Shown here: positions 45,495 to 53,743 of the stretch, in pieces
Position numbering within the stretch: position 1 is the first letter of the stretch
Layout of the letters: every line of letters begins with the position of its first letter
Assembly: GCA_020632875.1 (NCBI GenBank)
Contig: JACKET010000019.1
Span: 1-64,000, forward strand
DNA: 64,000 bases
Source: Alphaproteobacteria bacterium
Lineage (GTDB): Bacteria; Myxococcota_A; UBA796; GCA-2862545
Reading direction: 5' to 3'
The notes under the pieces: generated by a model
Told to the model about the DNA's origin: nothing
The model's input: the letters and a program-made list of their open reading frames with translations, nothing else
Database searches by the model: none
Translations under genes and position numbers: made by a program

Positions 45495-47047
45495 CGCGCG
45501 CCGTCGTCGCAGCCGGAGACGCGCAGACCGCCGAAGCCGGCATCGAAGTGCTCCGCGCGGGTGGGAACGCCATCGACGCCGTGTGCGCGGCCGCGATGGC
45601 GAGCTGGGTCGTGGAGCCGCCCCTCGGGTCGCCCGCCGGAGCGGGCCTGCTGCTGCACGGGAACGCCGACCGCGGCATCCACCTGCTCGACTTCTTCACG
45701 CGGGTGCCGGGCCTCGGCCTGCCGCCCGTCGACGTGGGTGCGCTCGACTTCCACGCCGTGACGGTCGACTACGGCCCCACGACGCAGGACTTCCACGTGG
45801 GGCGGGGCTCGGCTGCGCTGCCGACGTGCATCTTCGGGCTCGTCGAGGCCCACCGACGCCACGGCTCGCTGCCGCTGTCCGAGGTCGTGCAGCCCGCCGC
45901 GCACCTCGCCCGCCACGGATGGACGCTCTCCCCCACCATCCAGTGGGTGTTCCACCTGCTCTCGCCCATCCTCACGCTCACGCCGAGCGTGCGGCGCATC
46001 CACTGCCTCGGCGACACCCTCGCTCCGCCGAACGCCACGATGCACAACGCGGGGCTCGCCGACTTCCTCGACGAGGTCGGGCGCCACGGCCAGCGGTTCC
46101 TCGACGGCGACTGGACCGACGCGCTGGTGCGCGAGTACGGCCCCGCGAACGGCGGCCGCATCACGCGGGCCGACCTCGCGGGCATCGAGATCACCGACCG
46201 CCCCCCGCTCGCCGTGCCGTTCGCGGGTCACACGCTCGTCACGCCGTCTCCGCCAGCCTCGGGGGGCGCCCTGGTCGCGCTGGCCCTGACGCTCGCCGAG
46301 CGCCTCGGCGTGCCGGGCATGGCGTGGCTCGGCCCCGAGTGGGCGAACAGCGTCGGGCGCATCCTCCGCGCGCTCTCCGTGGCGCGTGGCGCGGGCTTCG
46401 ACGCGCACGTGTTCGAGCCCGGCGCGGCGTCCTGGCTGCTGTCCGAGCCGGCGCTGGAGCGTTGGCAGCACGAAGCCGCGCGCGAAGAGCGGCACCTCGG
46501 CGGCACGACGCACATCTCGGTGCTCACGCGCGACGGCGACTGCGCGGCGCTGACGATGTCGAACGGCGAGGGCTGCGGTCACGCCATCGAGGCCTTCGGG
46601 GTCCACGTGAACAACTTCCTCGGCGAGGAGGACATCAACCCCGGCGGATTCCACGCGCGACCGGCGGGGAGCCTCATGACCACGATGATGACGCCCACCG
46701 TCGTGCTGAAGGACGGTCGCCCGGTGCTGGTCGCGGGCACGGGGGGCGCGAACCGCATCCGGTCCATCGTGTTCGAGACGGTGCTGGCGCGCATCGGGCA
46801 CGGCCGCTCGCTGCAGGAGGCCGCGGACGCGCCGCGCATCCACGTCGAGGGCGAGAAGCTCTGGTTCGAGACGTGCGACTTGCCCGCCGGGACCGAAGCA
46901 GCCGTGCTGGCGGAGTGGCCGGACGCATCCTGCTTCACCGAGCGCAGCATGTTCTTCGGGGGCGCCAACCTCGCGGCCCGCGAGGGCGACAGCGTCGTGG
47001 GTCACGGGGACGGTCGACGTGGCGGGCGGGCGGCGTCCCTCGAATAG
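45491..47047 (+). CDS. Gamma-glutamyltransferase-like Ntn hydrolase
   Basis: A 518-residue member of the gamma-glutamyltranspeptidase family. These proenzymes cleave themselves to expose an N-terminal Thr. Here GGTTHISVL puts the nucleophile at Thr339. The small-subunit blocks TMSNGEGCG, TPTVVLKDGRP and GTGGANRI follow, with TT in place of the usual SS oxyanion serines. No signal peptide is present, so a cytoplasmic site is expected, unlike E. coli Ggt. Coupled to the peptide ABC ATPase, it may process imported gamma-glutamyl or muropeptides; that is an inference. The family also includes amidases with other substrates. Confidence 0.88.
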   Translation: MTRAVVAAGDAQTAEAGIEVLRAGGNAIDAVCAAAMASWVVEPPLGSPAGAGLLLHGNADRGIHLLDFFTRVPGLGLPPVDVGALDFHAVTVDYGPTTQDFHVGRGSAALPTCIFGLVEAHRRHGSLPLSEVVQPAAHLARHGWTLSPTIQWVFHLLSPILTLTPSVRRIHCLGDTLAPPNATMHNAGLADFLDEVGRHGQRFLDGDWTDALVREYGPANGGRITRADLAGIEITDRPPLAVPFAGHTLVTPSPPASGGALVALALTLAERLGVPGMAWLGPEWANSVGRILRALSVARGAGFDAHVFEPGAASWLLSEPALERWQHEAAREERHLGGTTHISVLTRDGDCAALTMSNGEGCGHAIEAFGVHVNNFLGEEDINPGGFHARPAGSLMTTMMTPTVVLKDGRPVLVAGTGGANRIRSIVFETVLARIGHGRSLQEAADAPRIHVEGEKLWFETCDLPAGTEAAVLAEWPDASCFTERSMFFGGANLAAREGDSVVGHGDGRRGGRAASLE

Positions 47048-47078
47048 GGTCGGACGGGATCGCTCCTTGTCGGAACGG

Positions 47079-47385
47079 TCGAGCTTCGAGCGTCCCGGTC
47101 CATCACGCAGATGACGCAGAAGGACGCGGATGACGCAGAAACGAGGCCGCCCCGGGTCGAGCGTCTTCGCGTCCCCGGAGGCCGAGCGGGCCTTCTCGCG
47201 GATCGGATTCGAGACTCACCAGAGCAGGCTGGCGTTTCGTCTGCTCCGGTGAGCGGACCCGCCAACGGCCTCCCCGCCCACTTCGGAGTTGCGGGGGGCG
47301 GCACCGTCCGGCCCGGCTACCCCGTATTGGAGGTCTCGGCGGTCTTATCGGTGCAATCAGATGTTTGCTCCATCGAGGGCTGCCC
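47079..47385 (-). repeat. Dispersed intergenic repeat, copy R3
   Basis: Minus-orientation copy. It begins at the plus-strand left end with TCGAGCTTCGAGCGTCCC, then the tandem CAGATGACGCAGAA-type units (47107-47142) and ACGAGGC. The hairpin is at 47217-47251 (arms CACCAGAGCAG and CTGCTCCGGTG, one mismatch). It is followed by a CCACTTCGGAG block and a GCAATCAGATGTTTG block near 47355. The region 47048-48023 holds no gene I can support; it is three repeat copies plus short spacers. Confidence 0.85.
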
Positions 47386-47499
47386 CCACCGGATCCGCAT
47401 CCGCCGATCACGGAGTTCAGAAGGCGCTGATTCGTGCGCGAAATGTCCAGAAGGGGGCACGACGCATCCGTTCCTGCGCCCTCCTCTACGTGCAAGGGA

Positions 47500-47835
47500 T
47501 CGAGCTTCGAGCGTCCCAAGGCATCACGCAGATGACGCAGAAGGGCGCAGATGACGCAGAAACGAGGCTGACCCGGGTCCAGCGTCTTCGCGTCCCCGGA
47601 GCGCCGAGTGGGCCTTGTCGCGGAACGGATTCGCGACTCACCAGAGCAGGCCGGCTTTTCGGCTGATCCGGTGAGCGCACCCGCCAACGGCCGCCCCGTC
47701 CACCTCTGAGTTTGGGGAGAGGCAAGGTCCGACCCGGTCTTGGCGGTCTTGGCGGTCTTGGCGGTCTTGGCGGTCTTGGCGGTCTTGGCGGTCTTGGCGG
47801 TCTTGGCGGTGCAATCAGACGTTTGGCCCATCGAG
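47500..47835 (-). repeat. Dispersed intergenic repeat, copy R4
   Basis: Same orientation as R3 and 421 bp further on. It starts TCGAGCTTCGAGCGTCCC, with tandem ACGCAGAAGGGCGCAGATG units (47527-47562). The hairpin is at 47639-47673 (arms CACCAGAGCAG and CTGATCCGGTG, two mismatches, with an added inner GCCG/CGGC stem). It ends with an expanded GGTCTTGGC array and GCAATCAGACGTTTGG. Confidence 0.85.
47736..47807 (+). repeat. Eight perfect tandem copies of GGTCTTGGC
   Basis: A 9-bp unit repeated eight times without a mismatch inside repeat R4. In the other copies (for example near 47335 and 62865) the same place has only one or two imperfect units, so this is a recent local expansion. The open frame across it is a product of the repeat, not a gene. 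Confidence 0.95.
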
Positions 47836-47910
47836 GCAGTGGATTTCGCCGAACACCGACAAATTCCATTCGTTGAAGCTGCGCAAAACGCGGATTCGCA
47901 TCCAGTGGGC

Positions 47911-47975
47911 CCCCCCTCCCTCTGCGTCATCTGCGTCCTTCTGCGTCATCTGCGTGATGCAGGGCGCTCCGGACG
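47911..47975 (+). repeat. Dispersed intergenic repeat, partial copy R7
   Basis: Only the terminal module is present: TCTGCGTCATCTGCGTCC followed by a second pair of units and GTGATGC at 47921-47960, then a diverged GGCGCTCCGGACG ending. It is in opposite orientation to R3 and R4 and lies 48 bp from the end of the convergent gene at 48024. Confidence 0.8.
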
Positions 47976-48023
47976 TCGACACGTCCGACCCGATCGAGAG
48001 AGCTCCAGACTCCAGGCCCTGCT

Positions 48024-48605
48024 CTACTGCGCGCGCTTGATCGTCCGGATCACGACCGGGAAGTCGATCTTCTCCCCGAGCTTCGTCTGCAGCAGGCAGC
48101 GGCCCTTCCCGTCTTCCATCAGCGGGTACGCCGTGACCTCGAGCACCGGACCCGCCTCGATCTTGCACAGGATGTTGAGGCTGCCCGTGCGGCCCTGCTG
48201 GACCCCGAAGTCCTGACGCGGCGGCGGGCCCTTGTAGATGGCCGACTCGCCCTTTGTTCGCGGCATGACCAGCGAGCCATCCGCCACGAACATCGGCTCG
48301 AGGTTGCGGTCGATGATGCGCACCTTCGCCGAGACGCTCCCCGAAGTGCCGGTGCAGACGACCTTCTTCGGGACCTCGGAGGGCCACGAGGGCTTGCGGA
48401 CCCACACCTCGACGAAGTCGTCGTTCCCCACGCACTCGAAGCCCGAGTGGCTCGCGGCCCACTGCTCGTTCTGCGCGCCGGGGCGCGGGATCAGCGCGTG
48501 GAACTCGGTCTGGTAGTCGTCGGCCGGCGTCAGCGGCATGACGAGCACCTTGAGCTGGGCCTCACCGGCGAGCGCTGCGAAACATCCCAACAACCACACG
48601 AACAC
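48024..48605 (-). CDS. Exported hypothetical protein
   Basis: A 193-residue envelope protein. The GTG start at 48605 follows GAGGAG by 5 nt, a better choice than the in-frame start at 48677. The N-terminus FVWLLGCFAALAGEA is either a Sec signal cut after ALA or an ultra-short lipobox (LLGC, Cys8). The mature part has four further Cys and beta-strand character (SAKVRIIDRNLEPMFVADGS). I recognise no family. It is divergent from the LytS-type kinase gene, 44 bp away. Confidence 0.72.
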   Translation of the reverse strand: MFVWLLGCFAALAGEAQLKVLVMPLTPADDYQTEFHALIPRPGAQNEQWAASHSGFECVGNDDFVEVWVRKPSWPSEVPKKVVCTGTSGSVSAKVRIIDRNLEPMFVADGSLVMPRTKGESAIYKGPPPRQDFGVQQGRTGSLNILCKIEAGPVLEVTAYPLMEDGKGRCLLQTKLGEKIDFPVVIRTIKRAQ

Positions 48606-48649
48606 CGGCACTCCTCGCACTATGGTGGACCGGACACGCAGGGACCCGC

Positions 48650-49708
48650 ATGCCTTCCGAGCGCGAGCATAATCCACCCGCAGCCGGTCGCGCGCTGTGG
48701 CTCGACACGCTCGGCGGCGTGCTCCAGCCGCGACGCCTCGCTCCCCTGCTCGTGCTCGCCCTGCCCCTCATGGCGTCGCAGCACGCCTACAGCGCCTACC
48801 CGCTCGCGGCCGACGCCATCGCGGCCGGGATGGTCGTGGGCTTCGTGCTGCTCGGGCCCTTCGCGTGGCGGGCGCTGTTCGGCGCCGCGGCACCGAGCCT
48901 CCCCTGGGTCGTGCGGCTGGCGCTGTTCGCCATCGTCGGGGTGATGCCGCTGACCTGGGGCTACGGCATGACCGCCGCCGTGGAGCTCGGGCCGAGCTTC
49001 CTGGTGAGCTCGCTGAACGGCGGCGTGGCGGCGGCGCTGTTCCTCGTGGGCGGCTGGGGTCTCGGCCGGGACATCGAGCTCGAGCGCGGCCTCGAGGCCG
49101 AGCGCGCCCGGGCCGACGCGCTCCGGAAGCAGGCCGAGGCCGCCGAGCTCCTCGCGATCCGCGCCCACCTCGACCCGCACTTCCTGTTCAACACCCTGAA
49201 CGCCATCGCCGAGTGGTGCACGCTCGACGGCGCGAAGGCCGAAGAGGCGATCCTCACGCTGTCCGGCGTGCTCAGGCAGGTCATGACCGGGATCCGCGCC
49301 GAGCGCTGGCCCCTCGACGAGGAGCTCCGCATCGTCCGCGACGTGCTGGCGCTGCACCAGATCCGCGACCCCGCGTGGTTCGACGTCGACTGGCGGGCTC
49401 AGGGGCACGGCGCGAGCATCCCGCCGCTCCTTCTGCTCCCGCTCGTCGAGAACGCCGTGAAGCACGGCCCCGCGAAGGGGCACCGCGGCACGATCCGCGT
49501 CGCGACCGCGCTCGAAGGCGGCCGCCTCACCGTCGAGATCGCGAATCCCGGGCCGTACGGCGGGCCCCGCGACGGCGGCGAGGGCCTGCGGATGGTGCGC
49601 GACCGGCTCGCGCTGGCGTTCGGCGATCGCGCCTCGCTCCTCCTCGAAGGCCAGGGCGACGCGACCGTGGCGCGCGTGGGATACGACGTGCCCTCCGGGG
49701 GGGAGTGA
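48650..49708 (+). CDS. LytS/YehU-type sensor histidine kinase
   Basis: A 352-residue kinase. Four to five membrane helices at about 30-145 form the sensor. A short coiled segment (ELERGLEAERARADALRKQA) then leads to the His_kinase domain, with phosphoacceptor His177 in DPHFLFNTLNAIAEW. The ATP-binding domain is reduced: LLLPLVENAVKHG, then a short G-rich region and a C-terminal strand. It pairs with the LytTR regulator starting 1 bp after its stop. It is the first gene of an unbroken plus-strand tract that continues through addB, addA, sbcD and sbcC. Confidence 0.92.
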   Translation: MPSEREHNPPAAGRALWLDTLGGVLQPRRLAPLLVLALPLMASQHAYSAYPLAADAIAAGMVVGFVLLGPFAWRALFGAAAPSLPWVVRLALFAIVGVMPLTWGYGMTAAVELGPSFLVSSLNGGVAAALFLVGGWGLGRDIELERGLEAERARADALRKQAEAAELLAIRAHLDPHFLFNTLNAIAEWCTLDGAKAEEAILTLSGVLRQVMTGIRAERWPLDEELRIVRDVLALHQIRDPAWFDVDWRAQGHGASIPPLLLLPLVENAVKHGPAKGHRGTIRVATALEGGRLTVEIANPGPYGGPRDGGEGLRMVRDRLALAFGDRASLLLEGQGDATVARVGYDVPSGGE

Positions 49709-49709
49709 A

Positions 49710-50414
49710 GTGCGCATCGCGGTCGCCGACGACGAGATGCTCGCGCGAAAGCGCATCGCACGGCTGTTGTCGGCGCTCCCGGACGTCGAGATCGCGGCGG
49801 AGTGCGAGAGCGGCGAAGCCCTCCTCGAAGCCGTGGCCGACGGAGACGTCGACGCCGTGTTCCTCGACATCCACATGCCCGGGCTCGACGGCACCGAGGT
49901 GGCCGCGCTGCTCGGCCCCTCCGGGCCCCTGGTCGTGTTCCTCACGGCCCACGCCGATCACGCGGTGAAGGCCTTCGAGACGGGCGCCGTCGACTACCTG
50001 CTGAAGCCCACCGACGCGGCCCGCGTGCGCACGGCCGTCGACCGGCTGCGCGAGCGGCTGGCCCCCGTCGACGCCGGCCCCACCGGGCGCATCGCGCTGC
50101 CCACCCACAACGGCGCCGTGCTGGTCGACCTCGACGCGCTGTCGCACGCCGTCATCGACGGGATCTCCGTCGTCGTGCACGCCGGGGGGCGCAAGCACTT
50201 CACCGACCTGCGCCTGGCCGACCTCGAGCGGCGCCTCCCGCCGGGCGCATTCCTGCGCGTGCACCGCCAGGCCATCGTGGGCACCGCCCACGTCGAGCGC
50301 CTCGAGAACGTCGACACGGGCGGCTACCTCGCGCACCTGAAGGACGGCTCCGTCGTGTCCGTGTCGCGGTCGGCGGCGCGCCAGATCCGCCGCGCATGGG
50401 GCCTGCCGCGATGA
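49710..50414 (+). CDS. LytTR-family response regulator
   Basis: A 234-residue regulator. The receiver domain (about 1-120) has the acidic pair in VADDE, phosphoacceptor Asp53 in VFLDIHMPG and the conserved Lys in DYLLKPTD. The LytTR DNA-binding domain (about 135-230) has FLRVHRQAIV and a C-terminal SVSRSAARQIRRAW. LytTR proteins bind pairs of 9-bp direct repeats. The start is GTG, and the stop shares ATGA with addB. The target genes are unknown; no LytTR site is evident upstream of the kinase gene. Confidence 0.93.
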   Translation: MRIAVADDEMLARKRIARLLSALPDVEIAAECESGEALLEAVADGDVDAVFLDIHMPGLDGTEVAALLGPSGPLVVFLTAHADHAVKAFETGAVDYLLKPTDAARVRTAVDRLRERLAPVDAGPTGRIALPTHNGAVLVDLDALSHAVIDGISVVVHAGGRKHFTDLRLADLERRLPPGAFLRVHRQAIVGTAHVERLENVDTGGYLAHLKDGSVVSVSRSAARQIRRAWGLPR

Positions 50415-53400
50415 TCGACGCCTGGCTCGAAGAGCGCATCGCACCGAAGCAGCGGCTCGGCAAGCCCGTGCTCGTGCTTTGCCGAACCACGGCGACCGCG
50501 AACAGCGTGCGCGCCTGGGCCGCCCGCCGGATGGGCGTCGCGGGCCTCGAGATCGCCACGCCGTCGGCCCTCGCCCACCAGCTCGACGGGCCCTGGCTCG
50601 ACGCGGCGCCGGTCGGCACCGACGCCCTGCCCGACACGCCGTTCGCGGCCCGCATCGGCGCCCGCCCCGGCCTCGTGGCCCTCGCCCGCCAGCGCGTGCG
50701 CGAGCTCCGCCTGCACCGCCACGCCGATCCCGACGTGCGCGCCCCGGCGTGGCTCGAAGAGCTCGCGGCCACCGACTGGCACACCGACACCGCGCTCGAG
50801 ACGCGGCTGCTCGACCTCTCGCGCGCGAACGGGCCGCACCTGACGGACTCGTTGCAGTGGTCGCGGGTCGTCGCCATCGGCTTCGAGGGCCCGCTCGACC
50901 CGTGGACCCGCGCGGTCCACCAGGCCCTCACGCGCGGCGAGAAGCTGCGCGACCTGCCGCGGAAGTCGCCGCGCACCGCGCTCGGCGTGCCCGACACCAC
51001 CGCCGAGGCCCGGCTCGCCGCGTCCTTCGCCGCCCGGGGGGATGCGCTGGTGCTCGTCCAGCACGACGCCACGGCGGCCCGCGTGCACCGGGCGCTGCTG
51101 CGCAACGGCGTCTCCAGTGCGTGGCGCTCGCCGGCGCGCCTCGAGCGCCACACGCTGGCGTCCGTCATCCGCCGCGCCATCCCGTGGTTCGACGGGAACC
51201 CCGACCCCGCGATCCGCGCCGTCGATCTGAACTTCGTGCTCCGGCACCCGATGATCGACCGCCGCCTCCCGCCGCCTGCGCTCGCCTGGCTGCGCGAGAA
51301 GCTCGAGGCGCTGGGCGAAGACCCCGAGCGCACCGACCTCACGCCGCGTGCCGTCGCGAAGATCATCCGACGGGCGCGGCACCTCGACGCCCCGCTCTCG
51401 CGCTGGCTGCACGAGCTCGACGCGCTCTCCGCCCGCACCGACCTCGAAGGCGGGCGCACCGCGCCGCGCGCCCTCCGCCTCGCCGCGCGCCTGCGCGTGC
51501 TCGAGGCCTGCGTGAAGGGCGCCACGTTCGGCGACACCTTCGGCGTGCAGGGCCCCGAGGAGGACGCCGACTGGGGCGACTTCGACGCCCTCGTCGCGAA
51601 CCTGCTGGGCGACCAGGACCCCACGGCCCTCCCCGACACCCCGCCGGGCGGCACGCTCGGCGCCCTCCGCCGGTTCCTGCTCGCCTGCCGCGTGCGCACC
51701 GGCGACGACCCCGCGAGCCTCCGCATCCTCGGGGCGCTCCGCCGCGGCTCCGACCGCCCCGCCACGCGCGTCTCGGCGCTCGAGCTGCTGCGCGGCGCCG
51801 TCGACAAGGGCGAGGTGCGCCCCGGCGTCGAGATCCTGACGTACGAGGACTACGACGGCCGCCCGTGCGGGCAGCTCGTCCTGTGCGACGTGCACGACCA
51901 GGGCGTCGCCGTGCGCCCCAATCCCGATCCCCTGCTCTCCGAGGCCGCCCTCGAGGGCCTCGGCATCCTCCATGGCCGCGCCCGGGTCGACTTCCGCCTC
52001 GCCCAGCTCGAGCGCGCCGTGGCCCAGGCGGATGCCGTCGTCACCCTCGTCACCGAGCGCGACGCGATGGGCCGCGCGGTCGTCCCTCCCATCCAGCTCG
52101 GCCTCGCGGTGGGCGACGGCGGCTGCGAGCCCTACGGCCTCGGCCTCGCCGACCTCCCCGAAGAGCGGTGCCTCGAAGCCCTCGAGGCCCGGCACGTCTC
52201 CGACGGCGCCCCTCCTCCGGAAGGCCCGATGCAGCGGGCCGCCCTGCAGGCCACCCTCGAGTGGAGCCGCGCCGGCCGAGGTCCCGTCGACCCACCCCGC
52301 AGCCCGACCCGTGCTCCCGGGAGCCGCACGCTGGTGCATCGCCTCGTCGAGCGCCACACCCCGCGCGACTGGCTGCTCCCGTGGCTCGGCCGCGCCACCG
52401 AGGTCCCCGAGGCCCGCCTCGACGCCGGCCCCCACTCGGTCTCGCGCGTCCTCGGCCCGCTGACGCACTGTCTGTACCAGACGTTCGGCCGTCGGGTCCT
52501 CCGCATCGAAGAGCCCGAGACCGTCGCCGAGGAGCTCGACGCGAAGGAGATCGGCATCGCGGTGCACGACACCCTCGAGCGGGCGGTCCACCGCGGCGCC
52601 TGGCGCACCGAAGGCGACCTCGATGCAGCCCGGCAGCGCTTCCACGACGCCCTCCTCGCCAACACCTCAGGTTCTTTCGAGGCCCGGAGACGGGACTTCG
52701 GCGCCCTCTCGCCGGCCCGCGACGCCGCCGCGCGAGGCCTCGAGGAGCGGTGGACCGTCCACTGGGGGCGCTACGCGATGGCCCGGAGCCAGCCCGCCCG
52801 CGACGGCCGCACCGCTCCGGCGTCCGCCGAGGAGCTCGTCTACAACCACCACCTCCTCGACGTCGCGTCCGACCGCCTCACCGACTCGGGCCGTCTCGCG
52901 GGCCTCGAGTCCTCGTGGTGGAACCTGAGGAAGTGGATCAAGTCCGCCGCACAGTCGGCCGCGAACGGCACGAATCCAGCGACCTCCTCCGAGGACGTCC
53001 TGTGCACGATGGGGGGCTCCACGTTCTCGACGGCCTGGGCCCCGGTGCTCCGCGACTTCGTGGCGCACCCCGCGTTCGACAGCGTCGTCGGGCTGTGGAG
53101 GGAGGCATGGGCGCTGTCGACCGCCATCGAGGCCCCCGTGATCGGGGCCGTGGCGGAGCTCCCGTTCGGCCCGTCCGACCGGGCCGCCGCGTTCGGGAGC
53201 GAGTCCGACAACGAGCCCGCCGCCATCGGGCCCATCGAGATCCGGCTCCGCGGGATCGACCTCCCGGTCCTCGGGGTGATCGACCGCGTGACCCTCGTGG
53301 GCGACCCCGCGCATCCGCTCGCGCGCATCGCCGACTACAAGACCACGAGGAACGCCCCGGATCACCGCGGTGGACGCCGTGACCTGCTCGAGCTGAAGGA

Positions 53401-53743
53401 GCCCCAGCTCGTCGTGTACGCCCTCGCGCTCCAGGAGGCCATCGCGCGCGGCGTCCTGCCCGAGGCCTTCCGGAACGCCCGCGTCGCCACCATCGGGTGG
53501 GACCACCTCCGGGCCGTCGACGAGGAGCGGAAGCTGAAGCCGGCGCTCGAGGACTACCTCGTCGACCGCGAGACGCTCAAGATGCTGTCGTTCGCCCTCG
53601 GCAATCTCGTGGAGCGCGCGCAGGGCGGCGACTGGCTCCTCTCCCCGCGCGAGGACACCTGCCCCGCGATGTCGGGCTGGCAGCACGACTACTGCCCCCT
53701 CGCCGGCGCCTGCCGCATCCGCGACGTGGAGGTGGGGTCGTGA
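50411..53743 (+). CDS. addB: AddB-like nuclease subunit of a helicase-nuclease
   Basis: A 1110-residue AddB-type protein acting with AddA to resect double-strand breaks and load RecA. The N-terminal helicase-like part has no intact Walker A (VLCRTTATANSVRAW), as in many proteobacterial AddB proteins. The C-terminal RecB-type nuclease has the catalytic DYK (Asp975-Lys977) and LKEPQLVVYALALQEA. Four Cys fit an iron-sulfur staple: Cys687, then Cys1084, Cys1095 and Cys1101. The spacing of the first two of the last three (x10) is longer than the usual x2. Start and stop overlap both neighbours by 4 bp. Confidence 0.88.
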   Translation: MIDAWLEERIAPKQRLGKPVLVLCRTTATANSVRAWAARRMGVAGLEIATPSALAHQLDGPWLDAAPVGTDALPDTPFAARIGARPGLVALARQRVRELRLHRHADPDVRAPAWLEELAATDWHTDTALETRLLDLSRANGPHLTDSLQWSRVVAIGFEGPLDPWTRAVHQALTRGEKLRDLPRKSPRTALGVPDTTAEARLAASFAARGDALVLVQHDATAARVHRALLRNGVSSAWRSPARLERHTLASVIRRAIPWFDGNPDPAIRAVDLNFVLRHPMIDRRLPPPALAWLREKLEALGEDPERTDLTPRAVAKIIRRARHLDAPLSRWLHELDALSARTDLEGGRTAPRALRLAARLRVLEACVKGATFGDTFGVQGPEEDADWGDFDALVANLLGDQDPTALPDTPPGGTLGALRRFLLACRVRTGDDPASLRILGALRRGSDRPATRVSALELLRGAVDKGEVRPGVEILTYEDYDGRPCGQLVLCDVHDQGVAVRPNPDPLLSEAALEGLGILHGRARVDFRLAQLERAVAQADAVVTLVTERDAMGRAVVPPIQLGLAVGDGGCEPYGLGLADLPEERCLEALEARHVSDGAPPPEGPMQRAALQATLEWSRAGRGPVDPPRSPTRAPGSRTLVHRLVERHTPRDWLLPWLGRATEVPEARLDAGPHSVSRVLGPLTHCLYQTFGRRVLRIEEPETVAEELDAKEIGIAVHDTLERAVHRGAWRTEGDLDAARQRFHDALLANTSGSFEARRRDFGALSPARDAAARGLEERWTVHWGRYAMARSQPARDGRTAPASAEELVYNHHLLDVASDRLTDSGRLAGLESSWWNLRKWIKSAAQSAANGTNPATSSEDVLCTMGGSTFSTAWAPVLRDFVAHPAFDSVVGLWREAWALSTAIEAPVIGAVAELPFGPSDRAAAFGSESDNEPAAIGPIEIRLRGIDLPVLGVIDRVTLVGDPAHPLARIADYKTTRNAPDHRGGRRDLLELKEPQLVVYALALQEAIARGVLPEAFRNARVATIGWDHLRAVDEERKLKPALEDYLVDRETLKMLSFALGNLVERAQGGDWLLSPREDTCPAMSGWQHDYCPLAGACRIRDVEVGS

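Noticed and set aside
47740..47815. A small gene for a Val-Leu-Ala repeat protein
   Set aside because: It is a direct translation of the GGTCTTGGC array in a non-coding repeat; the frame has no ribosome site.
47103..47930. Open frames of 70-275 residues inside R3, R4 and R7
   Set aside because: They translate the repeats in several frames on both strands, with the same FCVICV or HADDAE words, and have no independent coding signal.
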